A DNA stretch of 64,000 bases from Streptomonospora litoralis. Lineage in GTDB: Bacteria > Actinomycetota > Actinomycetes > Streptosporangiales > Streptosporangiaceae. A program made the translations under genes and the position numbers. The notes below the pieces were generated by a model. That model did not search any database, was not told where the DNA came from, and was given only the letters and a program-made list of their open reading frames with translations. The DNA lies in NCBI RefSeq assembly GCF_004323735.1, contig NZ_CP036455.1, positions 5,389,101-5,453,100 of the forward strand, in the 5' to 3' direction. Positions 35,455 to 45,029 of the stretch are shown here, one piece after another (within the stretch, counting starts at the first letter, position 1; every line of letters begins with the position of its first letter).

Positions 35455-36471
35455 TCACGCGTAGGCGCGGCGGAGCCGTTCGGCGGTCCGTGCGACGACG
35501 GGCGTGTTCGCTGCGCGCGGCCTGCTGCGACCGGTGTGGCGCGGCCGCCGCACGGGCCGGGCGATCACCCGGTCGTCGGACTCGTCCGCGCCGCGTACAT
35601 AGGTTTCGCGGGCCAGAGCGGTGCGGGCCGCGGCGGGCGAGCGGCCGGAAACGGCCAGCCGCTCGACGAGCAGCTTGCGCACCTCGGTCAGCGGGGGGCG
35701 GGCCGCGGGGGCGTGCGCGAGCATCCGGCCGATCAGCGGGGACAGTTCCTCCGGGGCGCCGCCGAGGTCGGGGAGGACGTCCTCGCTCGTCAACGCGGCG
35801 AGGACGGCCGGTATGGCGGGGCGCTGATAGGGGTAGTGCCCGGTGACGGCATAGAGCAGGGTCGCGCCGAGCCCGTAGACGTCGGCGGCCGCCGCGACGT
35901 CGTCGGGAGAGTCGACCTGCTCGGGCGCCATGCACGCCGGAGTGCCCACGGTGGCTCCCGTGGCCGTGAGCTCGCTGCCGGGACCGCCGAGGGCGACGAG
36001 GCCGAAGTCGATGACGCGGGGCCCCTCCGGGCCCAGCAGCACGTTGCTCGGTTTCAGGTCGCGGTGCAGTAGGCCGACGGCGTGGATCTCGTCGAGCGCC
36101 TCGGCGAGAATCAGGCCGAGGGCGGCGCCCTGCTCCGCGCCGAGCGGGCCGTACCCCTGCACGTAGTCCTTCAAGGACAGGCCGCGCACGAACTCCATCG
36201 CCAGCCACGGCGGATCCTCCCCGGGCGGGGCCGCGTCGAGCAGCGCCGCCGTACCGGGTCCCTGCACCATCTGCATGGCGGCGATCTCACGTGCGAACCG
36301 CCCGCGGAGGTCTTCCCGTTCGGCGTACTCGTCGAGCAGTACTTTCACCGCGACGTACTCACCGTCCTCGGTGACACCGGCGTAGACGCGGCCCATGCCG
36401 CCTTTGCCGAGCCGACCGCGCAGCGTGATGCCGCCCAGAGAACGGGGGTCGGCGGGAGCGAGGTCTTCCAC
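35455..36471 (-). CDS. Hanks-type serine/threonine protein kinase
   Basis: 338 residues from the GTG at 36471, chosen because AGGAAGG lies 6 bases upstream; the earlier in-frame start adds 31 unstructured residues. All kinase motifs are present: GKGGMGRVY (22-30), VAVKVLL with Lys43, LLHRDLKPSNVLL near 132-144, VIDFGLV near 152-158, ACMAPEQ near 175. No membrane helix, PASTA or sensor domain follows; the tail is Arg-rich. It is therefore a cytosolic kinase, encoded 280 bases upstream of, and in the same direction as, the SNF2 and methyltransferase genes. Kinases of this kind occur in Pgl/BREX and Stk2-type defence, so a role in the same locus is plausible but unproved. Confidence 0.85.
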   Translation of the reverse strand: MEDLAPADPRSLGGITLRGRLGKGGMGRVYAGVTEDGEYVAVKVLLDEYAEREDLRGRFAREIAAMQMVQGPGTAALLDAAPPGEDPPWLAMEFVRGLSLKDYVQGYGPLGAEQGAALGLILAEALDEIHAVGLLHRDLKPSNVLLGPEGPRVIDFGLVALGGPGSELTATGATVGTPACMAPEQVDSPDDVAAAADVYGLGATLLYAVTGHYPYQRPAIPAVLAALTSEDVLPDLGGAPEELSPLIGRMLAHAPAARPPLTEVRKLLVERLAVSGRSPAAARTALARETYVRGADESDDRVIARPVRRPRHTGRSRPRAANTPVVARTAERLRRAYA

Positions 36472-36570
36472 GGGGCACCTTCCTGTCGGACGGGGGGGTA
36501 AGGCGGCAGCGCCGGGCGGAGCGGCGGCCGCCTCGAACCAGGGCCGGGCCGGTCGAAAGTCCAACCTACT

Positions 36571-36690
36571 TCACCAGTCGAAATAATGACTACTGGCGTT
36601 GAAGAACATCAGCACGGAAACAGACACCAGAAATATAGTGGCAAGTACTCTGGTTGCGTTATCGAGCTCTCTTCCTTTTTTTCTCTTCAT
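36571..36690 (-). CDS. Tiny membrane protein, second frame
   Basis: 39 residues: a basic start MKRKKGRELDN, one membrane segment VLATIFLVSVSVLMFF, and a short tail ending HYFDW. The frame overlaps the preceding 54-residue gene by 32 bases and is +1 relative to it. It crosses a run of seven A residues (sense strand) in its first codons. The ribosome binding site is weak, so it may be made by coupling, by slippage at the A7 run as a fusion with the first frame, or be the end of one gene broken by a frameshift. Function unknown. Confidence 0.4.
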   Translation of the reverse strand: MKRKKGRELDNATRVLATIFLVSVSVLMFFNASSHYFDW

Positions 36691-36823
36691 ACCTGCGGCC
36701 AAAAAAGGGAACCCATGAGACAGAGATCTTATGGAGCGCATCCCACTTCCTGTAGTTCAAATATGAGGCGCCCAGCAGGAGAAGCGATAAAGCCGACACG
36801 GTCAAATAGCTGCCAGCGCTCAT
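36659..36823 (-). CDS. Small membrane protein, first frame
   Basis: 54 residues. One hydrophobic segment (YLTVSALSLLLLGASYLNY) is followed by a basic tail RRYEEKKRKRAR. The ATG at 36823 has a near-perfect GGAGGG 4 bases upstream, good evidence that it is translated. The DNA is much richer in A and T than its surroundings. It lies 80 bases past the LacI stop and about 190 bases upstream of the kinase. Joined in frame with the next frame it would form a two-helix membrane hairpin protein of about 85 residues. No family recognised. Confidence 0.5.
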   Translation of the reverse strand: MSAGSYLTVSALSLLLLGASYLNYRKWDALHKISVSWVPFFGRRYEEKKRKRAR

Positions 36824-36902
36824 TAACCCTCCGGATATGATGCTGCTTTGCAGCAGCGGCGCTGTTCCATCCCGCCGGTCTCCACAATCGCCCCTGAACA
36901 CT

Positions 36903-37931
36903 TCACCCGGTGTCAGCGATCATCGTTCCGCGGTCTATCAAGTAGGTCGGGATGACGTAGGTGGACGGATCGGTGCGCGGCGAGCCGATTCGTTGGAAGA
37001 GCATCTCCGCCGCCAGCCGCCCCAGAGCACGGGTGTCGTAGCTGACCACGGTCACCGGGTGCGGCAGCAGCGGGGCGAACTCGAAGTCGTCGAAGGCGGC
37101 CAGGCGCAGGCGGCTGCGGCGCCGTACCAGTTCCTCGACCGCGCCGAGGAGGATGCGGTTGTTGCCGCAGAAAAGTGCGGTAGGGGGGTGGGGGCCGTCG
37201 AGCATGGCGCCGACGGCGTCGCCCGCGCTGCGCGGGCGGTCGGAGTAGATTCGCGCCGCGTGCCTGCCGGACTCCAGCCCCGCCTCTCGCAGCGCCTCCC
37301 GCGCCCCGGCCAGGCGCTCGCGCATTGTGAAGTCGTTGAGCGTGTCGGTGATCGTCCCGATCTCCCGGTGGCCCTCGGCGATTAGGCGGCGGAAGAGGTC
37401 GCGGGTGCCGGTGCGGTTGTCGAGCAGGACCATGTCGGACCGGGGGCCGCTGGGCGGACTGTCGATGAAGACGACGGGGGTGCCGCGGGCGATCTCGTCG
37501 AGGTAGGACTGGTCGCCGCCGGTGCACGCGATGATCAACCCGTCGACCCGGCGCTCGCACAGGTCGAGGACCAGTTCGCGCTCGCGGGCGGTGTCCCATC
37601 CGGAGCTGGCCGTGATCAGCTGCGTGTCGAAGCGCTCGGCGACCTCCGCGGCCGCCGCGGCGATCGTCGAGTAGAACGGGTTGGCCAGATCGAGGATGAT
37701 CAGCCCGATCGTTCCGGTCGTGCGCCCGCTGCGCAGGTTGGCGGCGACGCTGTTGCGCTGGAAGCCCAGATCGGACATCGCCGTGCGGACACGCTCGGCG
37801 AGGGCGGGGCGCACCGTCGGCACATCGTTGGCCACCCGCGAGACGGTTTTGAGGCTGACACCGGCGGCCCGGGCGACGTCGATCATGGTGGGCCGGCGCC
37901 CGGTGGCCGATCCGTCGGCCTGGTCGGTCAT
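36903..37931 (-). CDS. LacI family transcriptional regulator
   Basis: 342 residues from the ATG at 37931 (GAGGGAG upstream). The LacI headpiece TMIDVARAAGVSLKTVSRVANDVPTVRPAL lies at residues 15-45, followed by the hinge region and a periplasmic-binding-protein-like sensor: TIGLIILDLANPFYSTIAAAAAE, GLIIACTGGDQ, TPVVFID, TALFCGNNRILLGAVEEL and LAAFDDFEFAPLL. It is transcribed away from the isomerase/ABC transporter operon, and two copies of GACAACGTTGTC lie between them, so it most probably represses that operon and itself until a sugar or sugar phosphate binds. Confidence 0.92.
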   Translation of the reverse strand: MTDQADGSATGRRPTMIDVARAAGVSLKTVSRVANDVPTVRPALAERVRTAMSDLGFQRNSVAANLRSGRTTGTIGLIILDLANPFYSTIAAAAAEVAERFDTQLITASSGWDTARERELVLDLCERRVDGLIIACTGGDQSYLDEIARGTPVVFIDSPPSGPRSDMVLLDNRTGTRDLFRRLIAEGHREIGTITDTLNDFTMRERLAGAREALREAGLESGRHAARIYSDRPRSAGDAVGAMLDGPHPPTALFCGNNRILLGAVEELVRRRSRLRLAAFDDFEFAPLLPHPVTVVSYDTRALGRLAAEMLFQRIGSPRTDPSTYVIPTYLIDRGTMIADTG

Positions 37932-38028
37932 GGGCTCCCTCGGTGGGGCCGGCGGGGCGGGCACCGGCGCGCTGATTCGCCGACTGCAACGGCGTCGGTG
38001 GGGCCAAGATACTCGAAGCACAAGGGGG

Positions 38029-38042
38029 AGACAACGTTGTCT
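38029..38042. promoter_or_regulatory. LacI-type operator, regulator-proximal
   Basis: AGACAACGTTGTCT is a perfect 14-base palindrome with the central CG typical of LacI-family sites. Its 12-base core is repeated exactly at 38161-38172. It is 98 bases upstream of the lacI-type start. Confidence 0.75.
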
Positions 38043-38160
38043 TCCGGTGCTCGGTGCCGCCTGAACACCGAAAACCCGAAATGTTTCGAAACCGTCTCAA
38101 GCTGCATGAATGTCCGACGATGTCTTGACATCCTCATGTGCTCCAGATCACTGTACTCGG

Positions 38161-38172
38161 GACAACGTTGTC
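38161..38172. promoter_or_regulatory. LacI-type operator, isomerase-proximal
   Basis: GACAACGTTGTC, 16 bases before the ATG at 38188, overlapping the region just ahead of the ribosome binding site GGGAGGG. Binding here would block transcription of the isomerase and, if co-transcribed, the ABC genes. Confidence 0.75.
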
Positions 38173-38187
38173 TACCGGGAGGGCAGC

Positions 38188-39264
38188 ATGGGGCCACAGT
38201 GGATGCCTGTCGCGGTGATGGACCACTTCTACCGCGGCGGTGCGGCGATCGCCGCCCTGCGGGGCGGTCCGGTCCGATGTGAGCGCTCACCTGAGGAGTG
38301 GCTCGCGTCGGTGACACCGCGTTTCGGCACCACATCCGACGGCCTGAGCCGCATGGCCGACGGCACGCTGCTGCGCGACGCCGTCGCCGCCGATCCCCCC
38401 GCCTGGCTAGGCCAAGACCACCTCGCACGCTTCGGCCCCCAGCCCGAACTGCTGGTCAAGCTCCTCGACGCCGGAGAGCGCCTCCCCGTCCACCTGCACC
38501 CCGACCGGCCCTTCGCGGAACGCCACCTCTCCTGCGGCCACGGCAAGACCGAAGCGTGGGTGGTGCTGGACGCGAGCGAGGACACCACCGCCCACCTCGG
38601 ATTCTCGGTACCCGTGGGTCGAACGGAACTCGCCGGCCTGGTCGAGCGCCAAGACACCGGCGGGCTGCTGGCGCGGATGCACGAGATCCCCCTGCGCCGC
38701 GGCGACACGGTCGTGGTACCGGCGGGCGTGCCGCACGTCCTGGGCGCCGGCGCGTTCGTGCTGGAGGTCCAGGAGCCCACGGACTTCTCCATCCTGCTCG
38801 ATTGGGACGGCTACGCCCTCGACGGCCCGCGGGAGGGGCACCTCGGGCTGGGCTTCGACGTCGCCCTGGAGGCGGTGCGCCGCACCCCGCTGAGCGCCGA
38901 GGAGGTGGCGGCGCTGCGTGTGCCCGCCGCATTGTCCGCCGAGCCTGCGGAGCAGCCGCGGCCGCTGCTGTCACCCGAAGCGGCGCCCTTCTTCCGCGCC
39001 GACCTGCTGCGGGCGCCCGAGGCGTCGAGCACGGAGATCCCTGTTGGCTACGGCGTACTCGTCGTCCTCGACGGCTTCGGCGCCCTCGCCGATTCGGGCG
39101 GCGAGATGCACGCGCTCGCTCGCGGCGACGTGGTCGCCCTGCCGTACTCCGCCGGCCACCTGCGGTTGAGCGGCGGGGCCACCGCCGTGCTGTGCCGCCC
39201 TCCGGAACCCGCCGACCCGGGCGCGCCGGACGCCGGGGCGCCGTCCACCACCGCCCCCACCTGA
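38188..39264 (+). CDS. Class I mannose-6-phosphate isomerase-like protein
   Basis: 358 residues, cupin fold. Interconverts mannose 6-phosphate and fructose 6-phosphate, or a related hexose phosphate. The metal-site motifs appear as LLVKLLDAGERLPVHLHPDRPFAE (HxH near residues 102-104) and GHGKTEAWVVL (Glu), with VPAGVPHVLGAGAFVLEVQEPTDFS further on. GGGAGGG five bases before the ATG at 38188 fixes the start; an earlier in-frame ATG lies upstream of the operator and is rejected. It opens a sugar operon facing the LacI regulator, and an ABC sugar transporter follows 140 bases later. Confidence 0.85.
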   Translation: MGPQWMPVAVMDHFYRGGAAIAALRGGPVRCERSPEEWLASVTPRFGTTSDGLSRMADGTLLRDAVAADPPAWLGQDHLARFGPQPELLVKLLDAGERLPVHLHPDRPFAERHLSCGHGKTEAWVVLDASEDTTAHLGFSVPVGRTELAGLVERQDTGGLLARMHEIPLRRGDTVVVPAGVPHVLGAGAFVLEVQEPTDFSILLDWDGYALDGPREGHLGLGFDVALEAVRRTPLSAEEVAALRVPAALSAEPAEQPRPLLSPEAAPFFRADLLRAPEASSTEIPVGYGVLVVLDGFGALADSGGEMHALARGDVVALPYSAGHLRLSGGATAVLCRPPEPADPGAPDAGAPSTTAPT

Positions 39265-39404
39265 CCCGCGTCCCCCGCACCCGCGGCGGACTCGCCACAC
39301 ACCCGACACCTGCTCCAACCCCACCCCGTCCGTCCCTCCAGTCGTCGAATCCCTTCCGCGTCGGAACCCCGACCTCCGGCGCACCCGACCCGTTGAGGAG
39401 TCTC

Positions 39405-40372
39405 ATGTACCGCCTTCCCAAGACCACGTCCGTCCTCGCCGCTCTGGCCGCCGGAACCCTAGCCGTGTCCGGCTGCAGCGAGCAGAGTCCTCTCCAGAGC
39501 GGCGGGGACGGCGGCCAGAGCGGCGAAGAGATCGAGACGATCGGCCTCATGGTCCAAGACCTGAGCAACCCGTTCTTCACCGCGATGCAGACCGGCGTCG
39601 AGAACGCCGCCGAGGACATGGGCGCCGAAGTCGTCACCGAGGACGGCCGCCAGGACCTGGGCGCGCAGAACGAGCAGATCGACGCCTTCATCCAGCAGCA
39701 GATCGACATCCTGCTGATCAACGCCGTGGACTCCGAGGGCATCGGCCCGGCCGTGCAGCGTGCGGTCGACGCGGGGATCACCGTCGTCGCCGTCGACGTC
39801 ACCGCCAAGAACGCCGACGCCTTCATCACCTCCGACAACGTCCAGGCCGGTCGGCTGGCCTGCGAGCACCTGTTCGAGGCCATCGGCGGCGAGGGCAGCA
39901 TCCTCATGCTCGACGGCACCCCGATCTCCTCGATCCAGGACCGGGTCACCGGCTGCGAGGAGGTCATGGAGGACTACCCCGACATCGAGGTGGCGGGCCA
40001 CCAGCACGGTGACAACAACCGCGAGGAGGCGCTGACGGTCGCCACCGACATGCTCACCGCGAACTCCGAGGTCGACGGGATCTTCGCCGTCAACGACCCC
40101 ACGGCGCTCGGCGCCAACCTGGCCGCCAAGCAGACCGGCGTCGACGACCTGGTGATCGTCGGTGTGGACGGCTCCCCCGCCGCCGAGAAGGAGATGGCCA
40201 AGCCCGACTCCATGTTCCAGGCCACCGCAGCGCAGGATCCCAAGCAGCTCGGTGTCTCCGGCCTGGAGATCGCCACGAAGCTGTTCAACGGCGAGCAGGT
40301 GGAGAACACCGAGCAGCTCGTGGAGACCGAGCTGATCACGCGCGACAACCTCGACGAGTACGAGGGCTGGGA

Positions 40373-40376
<4 letters not shown>
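39405..40376 (+). CDS. Ribose-type ABC transporter, substrate-binding lipoprotein
   Basis: 323 residues. Lipoprotein signal peptide with lipobox LAVSGC (Cys24), then a Gly/Ser linker and a type I periplasmic-binding fold: IGLMVQDLSNPFFTAMQTGVENAA, IDAFIQQQIDILLINAVDSEGI, VVAVDVTAKNADAFITSDNVQAG, NREEALTVATDMLTANSEVDGIFAVNDPTA and LVIVGVDGSPAAEKEM. It is anchored outside the membrane and delivers sugar to the permease. GAGGAG precedes the ATG at 39405. Its stop overlaps the ATPase start as GTGA. The sugar is not determined by the sequence. Confidence 0.9.
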
Positions 40377-41884
<1,508 letters not shown>

Positions 41885-41993
41885 GGCGGCCGATGCCGTC
41901 GGCCGCCGGCGATCGGCTGCGCGCCGGCGGCAACGGCTGATCCGCCGTATCCCCTTGCCAGCCACCGACCCTCCTCGAGAACCAAGGACCACT

Positions 41994-43007
41994 ATGACTG
42001 AGACCAGCCGTGCCGATGAGTCGGCACCGGTCGCCGACGCGGGTGCGATAGCCCCGCCGCGGGCGGGGCGGCCGCGTTTCGCCAAGCTGTGGGACCGCTA
42101 CGGCATCCTCGGCGTTCTGGTGCTGATGACCGCGCTGATGGCGGTGCTCGCACCCAACTTCCTCTCGTTCGACAACGTCTTCAACGTCGCGCGGGCGGCC
42201 TCGATCAACGCGATCCTGGCCGCCGGGATGACGCTGGTGATCCTGACGCGCGGCATCGATCTGTCAGTGGGCTCCAACCTGGCGGTGTGCGGCATCGTGT
42301 CGGTGCTGCTGTGGACATCGGGGATGCCCGCGGCCGTGTGCGTTCTCGGCGGCATCGCCGTAGGGGCGCTGTTCGGCCTGCTCAGCGGTGCGCTCATCGC
42401 CTACCTCGCACTGCCGGCGTTCATCGTCACCCTCGGCGGACTGACCTATCTGCGCGGCACGGCCTACCTGCTCACCGACGGCCAGCCGCTCATCGCCGAC
42501 GACCTGGGATTCCGCCTGATGGGCAGCGGGTTCTTCGCCGGCGTCCCCGTACCCGTGCTGCTGATGCTGGCGGTGTTCGCCGTGCTGTGGTTCGTGCTGA
42601 GCCGCACCCGGTTCGGCACCCAGGTCTATGCGATCGGCGGCAACCCCGAAGCGGCGCGGCTTGCGGGCATCAAGGTCAAATGGACACTGGTGCGGGTCTA
42701 TGTCATCGCCGGGGCGTGCGCCGGTCTGGCCGGTGTCATCTTCTCCGCCCGCGTGATGTCGGGCCAGCCGACGGCGGGCGAGACCTACGAACTGGACGCC
42801 ATCGCCGCCGTCGTCCTGGGCGGAACCAGCCTCATGGGCGGCATCGGCAGCGTCCAACGCACGCTGATCGGCGCCATGATCATGGGCGTGCTCAGCAACG
42901 GCCTGCTGCTGATGAACGTTCCCTACTTCTACCAGCTGATCATCAAGGGTGCGGTCATCGTCCTGGCGGTGGCCATCGACAGCTTGAAGAACTGGAAGCG
43001 GGTTTGA
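41994..43007 (+). CDS. Ribose-type ABC transporter permease
   Basis: 337 residues of the RbsC/XylH branched-chain family, with about eight to ten membrane segments. Diagnostic stretches: TLVILTRGIDLSVGSN near 83-98, IVTLGGLTYLRGTAYLLTDG, SRTRFGTQVYAIGGNPEAARLAGIKV, and GETYELDAIAAVVLGGTSLMGGIGSV. AAGGA precedes the ATG at 41994. Last gene of the operon, followed by a 48-bp palindrome that likely ends the transcript. Confidence 0.92.
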   Translation: MTETSRADESAPVADAGAIAPPRAGRPRFAKLWDRYGILGVLVLMTALMAVLAPNFLSFDNVFNVARAASINAILAAGMTLVILTRGIDLSVGSNLAVCGIVSVLLWTSGMPAAVCVLGGIAVGALFGLLSGALIAYLALPAFIVTLGGLTYLRGTAYLLTDGQPLIADDLGFRLMGSGFFAGVPVPVLLMLAVFAVLWFVLSRTRFGTQVYAIGGNPEAARLAGIKVKWTLVRVYVIAGACAGLAGVIFSARVMSGQPTAGETYELDAIAAVVLGGTSLMGGIGSVQRTLIGAMIMGVLSNGLLLMNVPYFYQLIIKGAVIVLAVAIDSLKNWKRV

Positions 43008-43038
43008 GGGGCGGCTTCCCGTAGGCGTCACCTATCGG

Positions 43039-43086
43039 CAGCTCGTGGCGGGGTCCGCCGCCGGCGGCGGACCCCGCCACGAGCTG
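43039..43086 (+). terminator. 48-bp perfect palindrome after ABC operon
   Basis: Positions 43039-43062 and 43063-43086 are exact reverse complements (24 bp arms, no unpaired centre beyond the minimal loop). The core reads GGGGTCCGCCGCC then its complement. It starts 31 bases after the permease stop. The RNA would form an extremely stable hairpin, a plausible I-shaped terminator without U tract. Confidence 0.7.
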
Positions 43087-43331
43087 TCGCCATCCCCGAC
43101 GTCCGCCCCGAACGACGAACCGCTCGCCGACGCGCACAACGCGCTGCTGCCGCCGGACGCCTTCCACCTGCCGGTGGGCCGCCCGCTACCCACAAGATCC
43201 ACCGCGGCGCCGCGCACCCGTCCCGGCTGGTGCTGCCGTTCACGGAACGCGCGGCGATGGAGAACCGGCTATAGGAAGTGGAGCGCGGAGGTCGTTGACC
43301 TCAACCGCGGTTCAGATTCTACGCTGCGAAT
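43087..43331 (+). other. Intergenic stretch, no clear gene
   Basis: No start or domain that I can support. Frames crossing it are compositionally possible but show no family pattern; a short decayed gene cannot be excluded. It should hold the promoter of the GNAT gene. Confidence 0.35.
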
Positions 43332-44210
43332 ATGTCGATCGAGAACACACGCGCAACGGATGTGCATTATCGTCCCGCCGCTCAGTCGGACCTCCTATCG
43401 ATCGCCGATCTTTTTCTCACGACAAGTGAGGCGCCATGGTCGAGGGAATTCGCCCGAGCCAGTCACGAACACGTCCTCGACACGGGCACTCTGCTGGTCG
43501 CCGAGCGGCGGGGAGAGATCGTCTCCGTCGCCGGGTCGATCGTACGCGGCCGCCTTTGGTACTTGAGTACTTTCTGGACGCATCCGGAGCACCAGCGGTC
43601 CGGAATCGGTATGCCGCTGCTGCGGCAAGCTTGGAACTCCGGGGTGTCCGCGGGCGCCGAGGTCTTCTTCACCTGGTCGTCGTCCGACCCGGCGGCGATG
43701 GCGAGCTACATGAAGCTGGGCATGCGCCCCGGTTACCAGATACTGCACTTCACGGGCGAACCGGCGGGGCCCTCTTCGGACACCGGAATGCATCGCGGAT
43801 ACGAATCAACCGACCTGGACCTCTCCCACGCCGCGAAGATAGACCACGATATCCGCGGCTGCACCCGCGAATCCGACCACGCGTATTTTCTCGGCAAGCC
43901 GGACACGCGGGGCAGGCAGGTGCGGTTCGACGGCGAGCCGGCAGGCTACTACTACGTCACCGCCGAGGGGAATGTCGGCCCATTGGCGTGGACCGGTCCC
44001 AGGCACGCCGATGCGGTTCTGGCGCTGGCTTTCCGCGACGCGACGTCCGGCGGTGCGGGTGTCAGCTTCGCCGTCCCCGGCAGCAACCGGAAAGCATTGG
44101 ACTTCGCCTTCGACTCCGGCTTGCGATTCACGCGGTTCAACCATTTTCTGACCACGTCCGAATTCGGCGCGCTGGATCGCTACCTGCCGTCCGGGCCGGT
44201 TCTTTTCTGA
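43332..44210 (+). CDS. GNAT family N-acetyltransferase (double domain)
   Basis: 292 residues. The first GNAT domain has STFWTHPEHQRSGIGMPLLRQAW (acetyl-CoA pyrophosphate loop, R/QxxGxG/A type, near residues 77-99) and SDPAAMASYMKLGMRPGYQ. A second, degenerate GNAT-like half follows (RGCTRESDHAYFLG, GYYYVTAEGNVGPLAWTG, NRKALDFAFDSGLRFTRFNHFL), as in Eis-like or tandem GNAT proteins. The substrate is unknown. There is no clear ribosome binding site before the ATG at 43332. Less GC-rich than most neighbours. Confidence 0.8.
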   Translation: MSIENTRATDVHYRPAAQSDLLSIADLFLTTSEAPWSREFARASHEHVLDTGTLLVAERRGEIVSVAGSIVRGRLWYLSTFWTHPEHQRSGIGMPLLRQAWNSGVSAGAEVFFTWSSSDPAAMASYMKLGMRPGYQILHFTGEPAGPSSDTGMHRGYESTDLDLSHAAKIDHDIRGCTRESDHAYFLGKPDTRGRQVRFDGEPAGYYYVTAEGNVGPLAWTGPRHADAVLALAFRDATSGGAGVSFAVPGSNRKALDFAFDSGLRFTRFNHFLTTSEFGALDRYLPSGPVLF

Positions 44211-44280
44211 CCACGATGCGAAAGGCCCGCACCGAGCTTTCGGGGGCCCTGGAAGCGTCCGGCGCCGCGAACACGGCGGC

Positions 44281-44724
44281 TCAGGTACCGCTCCGGGGCT
44301 TCCCCGACTTGCGCAGGCGCTCGGGCAGACTGCGGGTTTCGGGCCAGCGGGCCCAGGCGAGCAGGGCGAAGACGACGCCGAGGGCCACCGTCTGGATCGC
44401 GAAGGACGCATAGCCGGGAGTGAGCAGGTTGCCGGCGGTGGCGCCGATCATGACGCCCAGCAGGCCCAGGGCGGCCAGGCCGGACAGGGGTGCGATCAGC
44501 AGGCCGACGGCGCCGGCGACCTCGCATACGCCCGTGACGTAGCGCAGCCACTGGCCGAGGCCGATGTCCTCGAACAGCCGGACCGCGCTCGGCGAGCCCA
44601 GCAGCTTGGTGGCGCCCTGGAAGAGGAAGAACGCGGCCAGCAGGATCTGCACGACCCACAGGACGACGGTCAGCGGAAGGCTGCGCCGGCGCGGCGGGCG
44701 GTCGGGGGTTTCGCTCGGGCTCAC
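44281..44724 (-). CDS. DoxX family membrane protein
   Basis: 147 residues with four membrane segments: LTVVLWVVQILLAAFFLFQG, WLRYVTGVCEVAGAVGLLIAPL, GLAALGLLGVMIGATAGNLL and SFAIQTVALGVVFALLAWA. The early FLFQGATKLLGSP matches the DoxX-like family; such proteins are linked with redox homeostasis in mycobacteria, but the role here is unknown. GTG start at 44724 with GAGAGGACGG upstream. Monocistronic, converging on the GNAT gene. Confidence 0.85.
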   Translation of the reverse strand: MSPSETPDRPPRRRSLPLTVVLWVVQILLAAFFLFQGATKLLGSPSAVRLFEDIGLGQWLRYVTGVCEVAGAVGLLIAPLSGLAALGLLGVMIGATAGNLLTPGYASFAIQTVALGVVFALLAWARWPETRSLPERLRKSGKPRSGT

Positions 44725-45029
44725 GGGAACCGTCCTCTCGCTCCTCGGCCGGTGATGGCCCGCCGCGCCCGTCTGCGCGATCGAGGAGGGCGCCGTCGGA
44801 CCACTGCGACCGGCCCGGTATCGCGCCCGCGATCGGTGTGCAACCGGGCGAGTACGGAGGTTGTCGCGGAGTCAGCGTATCGGGGAAGGGGCAGTCGTAG
44901 GACTCCTGACACCCGGGCGGCGAGCGGGCGTGGTGCGACGGCCGCAACTACGGGTGCGGACACCGACACTGCAATGCGGACTATCCGTAAATGGAAGGTA
45001 TTCGTAACGAAAAGGTTGAGCCTGGTGTC
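44725..45029. other. Intergenic region between DoxX and NlpC/P60 leader
   Basis: Divergent promoters are expected here. Near 44980-45020 the sequence becomes AT-richer (TATCCGTAAATGG, TATTCGTAACG), a plausible promoter for the NlpC/P60 transcript. No gene seen. Confidence 0.35.

Noticed and set aside
8307-36471. Complete DISARM or Druantia locus
   Set aside because: DrmD- and DrmMI-like genes lack drmA, drmB and drmC; the DruE-like gene lacks DruA-D, DruF/G/M and DruH. Calling either system by name would overstate the evidence.
35455-36471. Kinase as PglW or PknB
   Set aside because: It has no PASTA repeats, no membrane helix and none of the long extensions of PglW.
44721-44969. 82-codon minus-strand frame upstream of doxX
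   Set aside because: No ribosome binding site and an Arg/Pro-rich product; treated as non-coding.
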